Part shown: positions 42,417 to 50,902 of the stretch, piece after piece
How positions within the stretch are numbered: the first letter of the stretch is position 1
How the letters are laid out: each line of letters starts with the position of its first letter
Assembly (NCBI RefSeq): GCF_035916875.1
Contig: NZ_JAXUHN010000071.1
Location: forward strand, 1 to 64,000
Length of the DNA: 64,000 bases
Source of the DNA: Methylomicrobium sp035916875
GTDB lineage: Bacteria > Pseudomonadota > Gammaproteobacteria > Methylococcales > Methylomonadaceae
Reading direction: 5' to 3'
Notes under the pieces: model-generated
Database searches by the model: none
What the model saw: only the letters and a program-made list of their open reading frames with translations
What the model was told of the DNA's origin: nothing
Translations under genes and position numbers: made by a program

Positions 42417-42764
42417 TTATCGGGAGCGCCCTCGACTTAGTTTTACTGCCTCGGCCGAAACGACTGCTTTACCTTGCTCGTTGTAACTAATGCTTTTCGC
42501 ACTTCCGATAATAGGCACTGTATCGAAATCTTGGCGCGAATGCATGACAAATTTTTTATCTATTTGTTGGTACACATTGTTATTGTCCGTATGGACCACT
42601 ACACCATCATACCGCTTCGACTTGTCCGCTTTGTCAGCCGTATAAATGTTGTATATACCAGGCTTTAAAGCACCGGCTTTGTCCACTTTCTGGTTCGTCC
42701 ATGCGCCTTCGAGCTCCTCCTGAACAATGCGTTGCCCGTTCATAACCAACAGGCGCTGTTTCAT
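42417..42764 (-). CDS. kfrB: KfrB-like protein
   Basis: A 115-residue protein starting MKQRLLVMNGQRIVQEE, with DKAGALKPGIYNIY and a KAVVSAEAVKLSRGRSR tail. It strongly resembles the KfrB/KfrC-type small proteins that follow kfrA on IncP-1 plasmids. It lies about 140 bp downstream of kfrA behind a terminator. A stable-inheritance role is inferred from IncP literature. Confidence 0.7.
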   Translation of the reverse strand: MKQRLLVMNGQRIVQEELEGAWTNQKVDKAGALKPGIYNIYTADKADKSKRYDGVVVHTDNNNVYQQIDKKFVMHSRQDFDTVPIIGSAKSISYNEQGKAVVSAEAVKLSRGRSR

Positions 42765-42813
42765 AAGCACCTCTCACAGTTTAATTGTAAAATCATTGCT
42801 CCTCCAGCATAGC

Positions 42814-42844
42814 AAAAAAAGCCAGCCCTCACTTAGAGACTGGC
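42814..42844 (-). terminator. Terminator after kfrA
   Basis: GCCAG / CTGGC stem followed on the minus strand by seven T. Confidence 0.7.
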
Positions 42845-42902
42845 TTTATATACATGCCATTTTAAAGGAATCCTTATAAAGGATCAGGTATTTTCACTTT
42901 GG

Positions 42903-43955
42903 TCATTTGCCTTGCTTCATCATCTCTTCCAGAGCTTGAATGCGTCCTCGAAGAGTAGCCGCTTCCTCGCGGGCCTCTCTAGCCTCCTTGTTGGCTTCCT
43001 CCATGTTGTTATTAGCCTTGGTCATACGCTCGGCCATCCGATGAGCCTCTGTTGCGGCTTGCTTGCGCTGTTCTTGATGTACCTGTTCGGCAGCATCCGC
43101 CTTTGCCTTCACGGCAGCAAGTTCGGTGCGTATTTGGTCTCGTTCGGCAGTAGCCTCCTGAGAGGCTTTCTTTAGCTCTTTCAGTTCTGCGCGCATGCTC
43201 TCGGCCTGCCGAGCAGCCTCACTGCTTGCCGCCTCAGCTTTGGCCTTCGCAGTCGCCAGCTCAGCCTTTATTTGATCACGCTCAGCAGCTACCGCTTGGC
43301 TGATTTTTTTTTGTTCAGCCAGCTCAGCGCGAATCTGATCGACTTCCTGCCGTTGCCGGGTACGCTCGGCGTCTATCCCAGCATTCAGTCGATTTAACTC
43401 GGCAATGTGTTCATCTGCGGCTGTCTTTGAGGATTGCACGATGACCGCCAGGCGCTCGCGCGCTTGAGCCAATTCGATAGACAAATCCTGAGTTGTGTTC
43501 CGTTGCTTTGACAGAAGATTTTCTAACTCCTCAACCTTACTCTTTGTTTCATCCAGAGAGTTTTCGAGATCGTCAACAGTTTGTGAGGCATCAGCCAACT
43601 CGCGCTCGGCCTGTTCGCGCTGTTCGCCGGCCGTTCGAATGACTTCGGCAACCCGGCGTTCCGCTGCCTTCACTGCTTTATCGTTCAGCTCCACTGCCAA
43701 GATAGCTAGACGATCCGTAAGCGCCTTCGTTACGGCAGCCATCTCATCAGCCACCTCAACTGGCAATTCTGCGACCGGCTCGGTCTTAGTCACAGCCTGG
43801 CTGCTAATATACTCGTCCCACACCTGCTTAAGCCGTGACGGATTGCCTCCTCCAACTTTCTGACGTAAAGCAAAGCCAGTGATATTGCGGCCTGTCGCTT
43901 GCAGCTCTTGACCGGCCTGGATGATTGTTTCGGGAGTAAACTCGGCGGGACGCAT
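42903..43955 (-). CDS. kfrA: KfrA plasmid stabilisation coiled-coil protein
   Basis: A 350-residue protein. The N-terminal DNA-binding domain (PETIIQAGQELQATGRNITG) is followed by about 250 residues of coiled coil rich in Ala, Glu, Gln and Arg (AERELADASQTVDDLENSL). This is the KfrA architecture of IncP plasmids, which autoregulates and aids segregation. ATG 43955 has CAGGAG 6 bases upstream; the longer open frame is not needed. Confidence 0.88.
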   Translation of the reverse strand: MRPAEFTPETIIQAGQELQATGRNITGFALRQKVGGGNPSRLKQVWDEYISSQAVTKTEPVAELPVEVADEMAAVTKALTDRLAILAVELNDKAVKAAERRVAEVIRTAGEQREQAERELADASQTVDDLENSLDETKSKVEELENLLSKQRNTTQDLSIELAQARERLAVIVQSSKTAADEHIAELNRLNAGIDAERTRQRQEVDQIRAELAEQKKISQAVAAERDQIKAELATAKAKAEAASSEAARQAESMRAELKELKKASQEATAERDQIRTELAAVKAKADAAEQVHQEQRKQAATEAHRMAERMTKANNNMEEANKEAREAREEAATLRGRIQALEEMMKQGK

Positions 43956-43995
43956 AACATTCTCCTGATATAATTTATTGACGCCTTTATTATAT

Positions 43996-44040
43996 AACAA
44001 ACTAACAAATAAACAAACTAATAAACTAACAAACAAATAA
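43996..44040. repeat. AT-rich repeats upstream of kfrA
   Basis: Repeated AAACTAACAAA/AAACAAACTAA units span about 45 bp just upstream of kfrA. They are a likely KfrA operator. Confidence 0.5.
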
Positions 44041-44045
44041 ATGAC

Positions 44046-44070
44046 AAAAAAAACCCCGCTCAAGGCGGGG
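44046..44070 (-). terminator. Terminator after korB
   Basis: CCCCGC / GCGGGG stem (44054-44070) with a run of eight T on the minus strand. Confidence 0.85.
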
Positions 44071-44108
44071 TCAAATCAAGCTAATTGGTAGTTGTTAAAT
44101 CGCGGTAA

Positions 44109-45122
44109 TCATCCTTCCAGCAACGCAACAAGCTGCACGGTTGTTAGCTCAGCCTCGAACTCATGTCCGTCATCCTCATACTTCAACCAAGCCCATCCAT
44201 CGGCTGGTGGGCGTCGAGTTAGGATCAGACGAGCTAGACGACCATCATGATTTACGTGAATAATGGCCTTTTTGAGCTTTTCTGGATCATCTAACTTCAC
44301 TATCTTCTTGGCGTCCGAGCTTTTCTGGTCTTCTTGCTCTCTCTCGCCTGTCTCGGCATCGGTCTTTCCAGCTAGTGCGTTCACCGTCTTAGAATCATTA
44401 ACTTCGCCGCCATCATGAATGCGCTTGTCTTCTAAGAATTCGTGCAGCAGCTTAACTGATCCCCGCGTCAGCTCTTGGCTCTCGTCGGCTAACCATAAGC
44501 GCACTTGCTCAGGGTTTTTCTTATAATCTTTCACCAGTTCATTGATGACTGTTACATCATTAGCCCGTCCGGTGCTGAATGCAGTGGCAATGGGGTCCGG
44601 TAGGTCGAGCAACACCACATGCTGCGTCACAAATGCTGGGGATTTTCCAATTTCTCGGGCGATTTCGCTTTTTTTCTTTCCCTTAGCCAGTTCTCGGCCA
44701 ATAAAGTCAGCAATCTCGCGAGCAGTCAGCTCGTTGCGTTGCAGATTCTCGATAACCTGGTCTGCTTCGGAATAGTCGTTATCGATGAAAGCTGGGATGC
44801 TGTCTTTCCCTGCGATCCGCGACGCACGAAATCGTCGCGCTCCGTGATTGATGACGTAGCGACCTTCTACCTTGGGGTGCTCACGAACAGAAATTGGAGA
44901 TTTCACCCCGCGATCCTCGATGGTTTCGGCTAGCTCCGCCAGGCTTTCCTTGGAAAAGCCTGGATTATCTGCGTGGCGCGGTTGATTGGGATCTTCGTCA
45001 ATCAGGTCCAGGGACAATTGCAATGGGCCGTTCGTTTTACCGTCCATTACCGGCTGGTTCAGAAGGTCTGATAAGTCGCCAAGGCTGTCTAGGCCAAGTC
45101 CGGACATTATTGGTCTAATCAT
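44109..45122 (-). CDS. korB: KorB global repressor and partition protein (ParB family)
   Basis: A 337-residue protein (RK2 KorB has 358). It starts MIRPIMSGLGLDSLGDLS. The ParB N-terminal box is NHGARRFRASRIAG. The HTH KKSEIAREIGKSPAFVTQHV contacts TTTAGCSGCTAAA in RK2. An acidic linker and C-terminal dimerisation domain follow. Its start overlaps the incC stop by ATGA. With IncC it forms the par system, and with KorA and TrbA the repressor network. Confidence 0.93.
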   Translation of the reverse strand: MIRPIMSGLGLDSLGDLSDLLNQPVMDGKTNGPLQLSLDLIDEDPNQPRHADNPGFSKESLAELAETIEDRGVKSPISVREHPKVEGRYVINHGARRFRASRIAGKDSIPAFIDNDYSEADQVIENLQRNELTAREIADFIGRELAKGKKKSEIAREIGKSPAFVTQHVVLLDLPDPIATAFSTGRANDVTVINELVKDYKKNPEQVRLWLADESQELTRGSVKLLHEFLEDKRIHDGGEVNDSKTVNALAGKTDAETGEREQEDQKSSDAKKIVKLDDPEKLKKAIIHVNHDGRLARLILTRRPPADGWAWLKYEDDGHEFEAELTTVQLVALLEG

Positions 45123-46198
45123 TGGTAAATCTCCATTTTCATAATTATGTGGGCAGCCAGAGCGCGGACTTCCTGTGTGGCTTTCCTTGCGGCTGTTTTT
45201 TTAATCCGCCAAACTGGCATACCTGATGCCAGCGCATCAGCAATACTGCTGCGCAGCCCAACTCCTGTCGGTATCATCAGTTGAGGGTAAGCTCGTTCCA
45301 ATTCCTCAAGGTGCCGGCCATGTCTCGGATTTCGAGAGTCCACCTTGCTCGGGATCATGCCAAGGAATTGTAATTTGGGATTCACTTTCCGAATGTTCGC
45401 TATGGTTGTTACCATTTTCTTGATGCCTTGAATGCTGTAGGCTTCAAGTTCAATGGGCGATATCACATAGTCGGCTGCCAATAGCGCTGCGGCCATGCTG
45501 ACACCAAGAGACGGCGCAGTATCAATTAAGCACACATCAAAACCTTGTGAACTGAGGTTAGCGATAGCAGCCCGAAAGTTAGTTCCAGCCTCATTTAATG
45601 CCATTTTTTCCATATTTGCCAATCCTGCATCGGATTCAATAAGAGCAATTACGGGCATGTTGTCTTTGGTTTTATTTTCCAGTTCGAGTGATTCGACACC
45701 GAACATGGAGCTGGCCAGAAGCCCGGACTGGAAGGCTTGTAGGGTGTAAGAGGCATTAGCCTGTGTATCCAGATCAATCACGGCTACCTTCAGCCCTCGC
45801 TCGAAAAAATCGAATGCTAGGTGTACCAGTGTCGAGGTTTTACCAACTCCACCTTTTTGGTTGGCCGTGACTAACGTTTTCATGATGCTTGTTCCTTTGT
45901 CTTTTTGGCGGCGTCTGCTGCCCACTTCTTGACTATGAATGCTTGATGTTCCGGTAGAACTGCGGTCACTCGTTCGAAACCGACTGGCAAGTTTGCTTCG
46001 TGTGCCGCCCATACTCTGTTGACCGCCTGCGATACCGCTCCCCTGCTTAATCCCAGCGTCGTTGCATACTCGGCTTGTGGCCTTCCTTCTACCAGTACGC
46101 CCCACGCTATGTCTACAGTTTGTTGTCCAATTTCCAGATCTTTGATTGCCTTCTGGAACTGATCCTCGGTCAATATTTTTTTCATAGATAACACCCAT
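45119..46198 (-). CDS. incC: IncC ParA-family partition ATPase (long form)
   Basis: A 359-residue protein (RK2 IncC1 has 364). It begins MGVIYEKN (GGAG upstream) and has a basic N-terminal extension of about 105 residues overprinted on korA. The ParA core follows, with NQKGGVGKTSTL (deviant Walker A) and LIDTAPSLGVSMAA. A short form, IncC2, starts at ATG 45883 (254 residues), overlapping the korA stop by ATGA. Both forms are known in RK2. The frame is open to 46213, but the start at 46198 has the better ribosome site. Confidence 0.93.
   Translation of the reverse strand: MGVIYEKNIDRGSVPEGNQRSGNWTTNCRHSVGRTGRRKATSRVCNDAGIKQGSGIAGGQQSMGGTRSKLASRFRTSDRSSTGTSSIHSQEVGSRRRQKDKGTSIMKTLVTANQKGGVGKTSTLVHLAFDFFERGLKVAVIDLDTQANASYTLQAFQSGLLASSMFGVESLELENKTKDNMPVIALIESDAGLANMEKMALNEAGTNFRAAIANLSSQGFDVCLIDTAPSLGVSMAAALLAADYVISPIELEAYSIQGIKKMVTTIANIRKVNPKLQFLGMIPSKVDSRNPRHGRHLEELERAYPQLMIPTGVGLRSSIADALASGMPVWRIKKTAARKATQEVRALAAHIIMKMEIYQ
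45880..46185 (-). CDS. korA: KorA global repressor
   Basis: A 101-residue protein, the same length as RK2 KorA. It starts MKKILTEDQFQKAIKDLEIG. The HTH TLGLSRGAVSQAVNRVW and the dimerisation tail VLPEHQAFIVKKWAADA are nearly identical to RK2 KorA. It lies entirely within the incC long-form coding region in another frame, as in RK2. It binds GTTTAGCTAAAC. Confidence 0.95.
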   Translation of the reverse strand: MKKILTEDQFQKAIKDLEIGQQTVDIAWGVLVEGRPQAEYATTLGLSRGAVSQAVNRVWAAHEANLPVGFERVTAVLPEHQAFIVKKWAADAAKKTKEQAS

Positions 46199-46257
46199 AT
46201 ATTCTCCACACACCCTGATGTTGAAAAAAGGCGGTTACAGCCACCTACGGCACAAGA

Positions 46258-46269
46258 GTTTAGCTAAAC
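46258..46269. promoter_or_regulatory. KorA operator at kor promoter
   Basis: GTTTAGCTAAAC, exact RK2 consensus, about 73 bp upstream of korA. Confidence 0.9.
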
Positions 46270-46289
46270 AACAAATAACAGTCAATCTT

Positions 46290-46302
46290 TTTAGCCGCTA
46301 AA
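46290..46302. promoter_or_regulatory. KorB operator at kor promoter
   Basis: TTTAGCCGCTAAA, centred about 33 bp from the KorA site, the spacing used for KorA-KorB cooperation in RK2. Confidence 0.9.
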
Positions 46303-46307
46303 ATTTT

Positions 46308-46625
46308 CTAAATTCCTTTCGGTTTGTAAATTGAGACATAATATGTGAGGGCTGTCAGCACAGAAAAATGCATTAAAAAATTCCAGCCTGCATAAACGTC
46401 TGGTGTGTTCCAATGGTAAATTATCCGGAACATCTGAACTAAAATGTCAAGAGACAGTACCCATTTGAAGATGGGCCAAGTAAGCACAGTTACTACCCAT
46501 ACGAAGCGAATAACGCAGTCGAAAACGGTTTTTGCTATGACATTTAATCGGTTGGTTGACTTGTCTTGAACAGAGCCTACAGATTGAGTTTTCTTTGCTG
46601 GAAACTTGATTATATTTGTCATCAC
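46308..46625 (-). CDS. KleE-like membrane protein
   Basis: A 105-residue protein starting MMTNIIKFPAKK, with two hydrophobic segments (VWVVTVLTWPIFKWVL and FSVLTALTYYVSIY). RK2 KleE also begins with a TNIIKFP-type motif and lies just upstream of korA. It has no recognised catalytic domain. The start is close to the KorB site, so it is probably repressed by KorB. Confidence 0.6.
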   Translation of the reverse strand: MMTNIIKFPAKKTQSVGSVQDKSTNRLNVIAKTVFDCVIRFVWVVTVLTWPIFKWVLSLDILVQMFRIIYHWNTPDVYAGWNFLMHFSVLTALTYYVSIYKPKGI

Positions 46626-46716
46626 TTGACTCTCTACGCGCTAACGTATTCAATATTACATACTTCCCCCACCCTGGGAAAGTACGGCTTCGGTGTTACA
46701 GCGCCAAGCCAAAAAC

Positions 46717-46736
46717 GCCCCGGAGAAATCCGGGGC
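46717..46736 (-). terminator. Minus-strand terminator
   Basis: GCCCCGG / CCGGGGC stem followed on the minus strand by TTTTT; isolates the kle-kor region from oriV. Confidence 0.75.
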
Positions 46737-46815
46737 ATTCTCAATTCAATTGCTGTAGCCTTCTCACCTCAGATGCAGTCAGTTTGTTTTATTATTAGAT
46801 TTATAATGCTGACTT

Positions 46816-46828
46816 TTTAGCCGCTAAA
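46816..46828. promoter_or_regulatory. KorB operator near oriV
   Basis: TTTAGCCGCTAAA in the intergenic origin region. Confidence 0.85.
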
Positions 46829-46920
46829 ATCTCTCTTTGGAGTTAATCCCTCTTTCTAAATGTACCTTCCCATGTAAATGACAAGGTTGCCTTCTTCCTT
46901 GTAAACCTAGTTTCTTAATT

Positions 46921-46930
46921 TCGATATATA
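46921..46930. promoter_or_regulatory. Candidate TrbA-type site near oriV
   Basis: CGATATATAC preceded by TTT, one of several similar TTTC-TATATCG motifs. Confidence 0.35.
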
Positions 46931-47032
46931 CTATACATCTTTTTCCTTAGTCTGTCTCTGAGCTTTTACCTACATTTTGTTTACAAAGATGGCGATTGTT
47001 TTATAGGCAATTTTTGATGCATCTCTGATGAG

Positions 47033-47222
47033 TTATACACAGGTGAAAAGGTTTTAGAGTTTTAAATAAGTTTTATTATGTTTTAGACAAAAAAAACACT
47101 ATATTCATATTATAAAACAGCGACATAGAAGTATTCCCGGTTCCTAAAGTACGGCTTTCGGTTCTTAATGTACGATTTTTGGTTCTTAATGTACGGCTTC
47201 CAGTTCCTAATGTACGCCCAAC
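47033..47222. other. oriV: DnaA box and four 21-bp iterons
   Basis: A consensus DnaA box TTATACACA (47033-47041) lies in AT-rich DNA. Four contiguous 21-bp direct repeats follow at 47139, 47160, 47181 and 47202, sharing the core GGTTCYTAATGTACG. The array abuts the replication gene's 3' side. There is no protein gene in 46626-47323. Confidence 0.88.
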
Positions 47223-47317
47223 CCACAAGCCAATGGCCTATGCCTGCCTAAGTAACGGTTTAGCAAAACTTTTTACGCGATTAGATGGTTTAGCTTTACT
47301 AATTTGCATGGGTGTCC

Positions 47318-47332
47318 CGTACATTAGGAACC
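47318..47332 (-). repeat. Fifth, inverted iteron core in the rep stop
   Basis: GGTTCCTAATGTACG on the minus strand; the GGT TCC TAA codons are the last two residues and stop of the replication gene. Confidence 0.8.
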
Positions 47333-48391
47333 TATTACCTCTTCTTCGCCGGTAGCGATGGATGCACTTCGGTATTGCATTACCAGGACAGGACCAATCT
47401 GTCCTTGTTCTTCTGAAAGGGTGTATTCTGGCATGTCATTGGCCTCGATCAGCTTGCGTAGGGTAAAGTTGAATTTCTTAAGAGTGCCGGAGCTGCCGCT
47501 GCGTTCATAGATTGTCTGGAAGGCCCATTTGGCGTGCGTTTTTCCGGCTGCACGTCGAGCCAGGCGATAAACAAAGCGACCAATGCCTGGATCGATCAGG
47601 AAGTAGTCGGGGTGGACTGTTAGCACTTCCGGGTTCTTTCCTTCCACGATCTCGCGGAACATCCATTCTGCAAGTTCGATTTCGATGTATTCAGGCTTCC
47701 CATTTTCGTTCGCGATGATTTTGTATCGGCTAATAAGAGCTTCTCCTTCTGAGACTGTCACGGTACGCCCGTTTTTAGCTTTTTTGGTGCGCTGCATGGC
47801 AACGTGAGTTGTGTTCAAACGGAGGCACGTTGCCACTAGGTCGTCTTTTTGCTTCCCTCCATCTGCGCGTCGGCAGAATTTGAGTACATCCCCGACATGC
47901 GGCCGGAACACTCGCCCAGGTTTTTCGCCCTTTCCGTCCCGGTAGCGGTTCATTGCTTCTGTGAGGTGCGACACTGCCATCAGAACTAGGTCATAGTCCC
48001 ATACCGATGCCATGCCGGCAGGCCCGGACGAGACCTCGACATGACCATCTGGCAGATCGTATCGAATAACTTCACCCGCTCTTTTTTCTTTTTTTGACAG
48101 CCGGAAAACGGCTACGTCCATGATGCTGCGACTATCCTTGGTTCCTACGTCATAGAGAGCAGGCATGAAAAGGTCTAACTGCTGGTCACTCTTTGGCCGT
48201 CGGCGAACAGTCGAAGGGGAGGTGCCGACATTTTCCTGACGAAGACGTGTTGCTACTTCGTTGTTGCTTTCTCCAGGCCGGGCTTCAGCTTCGATGCGAC
48301 TGTGTTGGTCTCGCACCCGATTGATACGGCCGATTAGGTCGTTGGTTGTAATGCTGTCATTCTGATCTCGGCTGCTGGTACGTTTTGTCAT
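47324..48391 (-). CDS. Replication initiator protein A (RPA family)
   Basis: A 355-residue replication initiator (pfam10134-type). Features include IRYDLPDGHVEVSSGPAGMAS near the start of the domain, then AVSHLTEAMNRYRDGKG and a winged-helix-like C-terminus with TLSEEQGQIGPVLVMQYRS. It is not TrfA, so the backbone is IncP-like but the replicon is of another lineage. It is transcribed divergently from trbA with a KorA and a KorB operator at its promoter. Confidence 0.88.
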   Translation of the reverse strand: MTKRTSSRDQNDSITTNDLIGRINRVRDQHSRIEAEARPGESNNEVATRLRQENVGTSPSTVRRRPKSDQQLDLFMPALYDVGTKDSRSIMDVAVFRLSKKEKRAGEVIRYDLPDGHVEVSSGPAGMASVWDYDLVLMAVSHLTEAMNRYRDGKGEKPGRVFRPHVGDVLKFCRRADGGKQKDDLVATCLRLNTTHVAMQRTKKAKNGRTVTVSEGEALISRYKIIANENGKPEYIEIELAEWMFREIVEGKNPEVLTVHPDYFLIDPGIGRFVYRLARRAAGKTHAKWAFQTIYERSGSSGTLKKFNFTLRKLIEANDMPEYTLSEEQGQIGPVLVMQYRSASIATGEEEVIGS

Positions 48392-48503
48392 GTTTTGGTT
48401 CCCTGCCGCGTGATTATTATGGTTTTTTGGTGTTTAATGGTATTTGTTGGCTTGGCTATCCGGGAAAGCTCAGTTGCGGGCTTGTACAAATCTCTAACAA
48501 GCA

Positions 48504-48515
48504 GTTTAGCTAAAC
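48504..48515. promoter_or_regulatory. KorA operator at rep/trbA promoters
   Basis: GTTTAGCTAAAC, exact consensus, about 110 bp upstream of the rep gene. Confidence 0.9.
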
Positions 48516-48537
48516 AAACATTCAGAGTCAATAATAT

Positions 48538-48550
48538 TTTAGCGGCTAAA
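48538..48550. promoter_or_regulatory. KorB operator at rep/trbA promoters
   Basis: TTTAGCGGCTAAA, centred about 34 bp from the KorA site; the geometry is that of the RK2 trfA/trbA region. Confidence 0.9.
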
Positions 48551-48581
48551 AAGCTGTGTCATCAAACAAGGTAAGACGTCA

Positions 48582-48944
48582 GTGTACAACTATATATTCT
48601 TTACAAATATTCTGCGTATCCTGGATGAGCGTGGAATGACGAAAAAAGAATTACACGAAATATCAGGAGTGTCGAACTCGTTTCTTTCTGATTTAACAAC
48701 AGGAAACGGAAATCCATCGTTAAAGGTGATGGAGTCTATTGCGGAGGCATTAGATGTACCTCTTCCATTATTACTTGAGTCAACAGACCTAAGCAAAGAA
48801 GACTTAGACGAACTTGCCGGAGGAAAAGCCAGAAGTAGTTTGCCGCCTGGATATGAAAGGGTATCGGCTATTCTTCCTGAACACAAAGCATTTATTGTCA
48901 GGAAGTGGGGGGAGGAAACAAGAGAAAAACTAAGACAATCTTAG
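48582..48944 (+). CDS. trbA: TrbA repressor of transfer
   Basis: A 120-residue protein (RK2 TrbA has 121). The N-terminal XRE-type HTH is RGMTKKELHEISGVSNSFLSDL. The C-terminal SLPPGYERVSAILPEHKAFIV is shared with KorA. It represses tra and trb promoters in RK2. GTG start at 48582. It faces the rep gene divergently. Confidence 0.92.
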   Translation: MYNYIFFTNILRILDERGMTKKELHEISGVSNSFLSDLTTGNGNPSLKVMESIAEALDVPLPLLLESTDLSKEDLDELAGGKARSSLPPGYERVSAILPEHKAFIVRKWGEETREKLRQS

Positions 48945-49025
48945 TCAGAACTAAGGAACTCTTAACCATAAGAAGAGAAAATAGCAGGGTCTTGGTCAAT
49001 CTACAAAATATAACTGAAACTACTT

Positions 49026-49038
49026 TTTAGCCGCTAAA
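49026..49038. promoter_or_regulatory. KorB operator upstream of trbB
   Basis: TTTAGCCGCTAAA, about 170 bp before trbB, comparable to the distant KorB site of RK2 trbB. Confidence 0.85.
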
Positions 49039-49154
49039 AGCCCTCCAGGTCGACCGGGGTTAATTACCTCTGAGCACTACAGGATATTCCACGTTGCCAT
49101 TCTGATTATCATCAAACGATGATGCGATATAAACTATTGCATTGTTTTGTATTT

Positions 49155-49164
49155 CGGTATATCG
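49155..49164. promoter_or_regulatory. Candidate TrbA operator at trbB promoter
   Basis: CGGTATATCG, one mismatch from CGATATATCG, directly upstream of trbB. Confidence 0.5.
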
Positions 49165-49201
49165 TATTTTACCAGGAGCCGTGACAATATGAGAATCCGA
49201 A

Positions 49202-50170
49202 ATGACTGATAGCAAAGAAAAGTTCGATAGCGCAAGTGTCAAAGAACGGGCCAAACGCAAGCTAGAACGCGACATGGGAGCAGACCTATTGGCGGCTTTG
49301 CATGATCCGAAGACCGTCGAAGTCATGCTTAATGCCGATGGTAGGCTGTGGCAAGAGCGCCTGGGTGAGCCGATGAAGTGCATAGGCTCAATGCGCGTAG
49401 CCCAAGCGCAAGCAATCATCGAAACAATTGCTGGGTATCACGGCAAAGAAGTTACCCGGCAAAAACCTATCCTGGAAGGGGAGTTGCCACTAGATGGCTC
49501 ACGCTTCGCCGGCCAGCTTCCACCGGTTGTACCGGCACCGACCTTTGCGATCCGCAAGAGGGCAGTCGCCATCTTTACCCTGGATCAATATGTAGAGCGC
49601 GGAATCATGACGGCCCAGCAGCGGCAGGTGCTAATTGATTCTGTTGCCGCGCATCAAAACATCCTTGTAATCGGCGGCACCGGCTCGGGCAAGACAACGC
49701 TGGTAAATGCAATCATCAATCAGATGGTTATTAATAACCCAACCGAGCGTGTTTTCATTATCGAAGACACCGGTGAAATCCAATGCGCCGCTGAAAACTA
49801 CGTGCAGTACCACACGTCGCTCGAAGTCACGATGACCATGCTTTTGAAAACCACATTGCGTATGCGCCCAGACAGAATCCTGGTCGGAGAAGTACGTGGC
49901 CCGGAAGCTCTCGATTTATTAATGGCCTGGAACACAGGGCATGAAGGCGGTGCGGCAACCCTGCATGCAAATAACGCCAAAGCCGGGCTTGATCGTCTTG
50001 CCATGCTTATCAGCATGCACCCGGATTCCCCCAAACCCATTGAACCGCTTATTGGCGAGGCTGTTCATGTTGTTGTTCATATCGCCAGAACCCAGGAGGG
50101 CCGGCGTATTCAGGAAATCCTTGAGGTTACCGGATTTCATGCTGGCCAATACATTACAAAGATCCTATAG
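49202..50170 (+). CDS. trbB: TrbB secretion ATPase (VirB11 family)
   Basis: A 322-residue hexameric ATPase. Walker A GGTGSGKTT is at about 157-165, an Asp box FIIEDTGEIQ follows, and GEVRGPEALDLL is the Walker B region. First gene of the trb operon. Confidence 0.95.
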   Translation: MTDSKEKFDSASVKERAKRKLERDMGADLLAALHDPKTVEVMLNADGRLWQERLGEPMKCIGSMRVAQAQAIIETIAGYHGKEVTRQKPILEGELPLDGSRFAGQLPPVVPAPTFAIRKRAVAIFTLDQYVERGIMTAQQRQVLIDSVAAHQNILVIGGTGSGKTTLVNAIINQMVINNPTERVFIIEDTGEIQCAAENYVQYHTSLEVTMTMLLKTTLRMRPDRILVGEVRGPEALDLLMAWNTGHEGGAATLHANNAKAGLDRLAMLISMHPDSPKPIEPLIGEAVHVVVHIARTQEGRRIQEILEVTGFHAGQYITKIL

Positions 50171-50181
50171 GAGAAATATCT

Positions 50182-50589
50182 ATGCAAAAACCATCATTCG
50201 ATAACAATCGTAGCGCCTACCTTTACATGGGGATAATCGCTCTATTAGCGATCACCGTATTGGCTCCGACATCGGCCTTTGCTTCCGAAGGAACCGGCGG
50301 CTCGCTTCCCTATGAAAGCTGGCTGACCAACCTGCGCAACTCTGTCAGCGGTCCGGTGGCGTTTACGATATCCATTATCGGCATCGTGGTTGCCGGCGGG
50401 GTTTTGATATTTGGCGGTGAACTCAACGGCTTTTTTAGAACATTGATATTTATCGTATTAGTCATGGCGTTGCTGGTCGGAGCACAAAGCATGATGGGTA
50501 CGTTCTTTGGCCGTGGTGCAGAAATCGCATCTCTGAATGATCAGATACAGATAGCCAGCACTTCAGTTACCAACGGAAAGGCTGCATAA
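50182..50589 (+). CDS. trbC: TrbC conjugative pilin precursor (VirB2 family)
   Basis: A 135-residue prepilin. The signal peptide ends at Ala34. Mature Ser35-Gly112 (78 residues, as in RP4) is followed by AEIA, the TraF cleavage tetrapeptide, then a discarded tail. SEGTGGSLPYESWLTNLRNS is nearly identical to RP4. TraF would cyclise Ser35 to Gly112. Confidence 0.95.
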   Translation: MQKPSFDNNRSAYLYMGIIALLAITVLAPTSAFASEGTGGSLPYESWLTNLRNSVSGPVAFTISIIGIVVAGGVLIFGGELNGFFRTLIFIVLVMALLVGAQSMMGTFFGRGAEIASLNDQIQIASTSVTNGKAA

Positions 50590-50590
50590 C

Positions 50591-50902
50591 ATGGCTCTAC
50601 GCACCATTTCCATACGAAGGGCTGGCAATAGAGACAACCTGTTCATGGGCGGTGATCGTGAAATGGTGATGTTCTCGGGTTTAGTTGCGGGAGCGCTGAT
50701 ATTCAGTGCTCAGGAGCTGAGGGCCACTATATTCGGCATTATTCTTTGGATCAGCGCGCTGTTCTTGTTTCGCCTAATGGCAAAGAGCGACCCAAAGATG
50801 CGTTACGTTTACCTGCGGAGCCGGCGTTATAAGACATATTACGCCCCACGCAGCACGCCATTTCGTGACAACACGCAAAATCAATGGGGGCAATACAAAT
50901 GA
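50591..50902 (+). CDS. trbD: TrbD (VirB3 family)
   Basis: A 103-residue membrane protein, identical in length to RP4 TrbD. Hydrophobic segments ELRATIFGIILWISALFLF; C-terminal basic region. Overlaps trbE. Confidence 0.9.
   Translation: MALRTISIRRAGNRDNLFMGGDREMVMFSGLVAGALIFSAQELRATIFGIILWISALFLFRLMAKSDPKMRYVYLRSRRYKTYYAPRSTPFRDNTQNQWGQYK

Noticed and set aside
46566..46820. 84-codon plus-strand frame upstream of oriV
   Set aside because: Runs through a terminator hairpin and overlaps the KleE-like gene antisense; no start context.
47324..48391. Naming the replication gene trfA because the backbone is IncP-like
   Set aside because: The sequence fits the RPA initiator family and lacks TrfA features.
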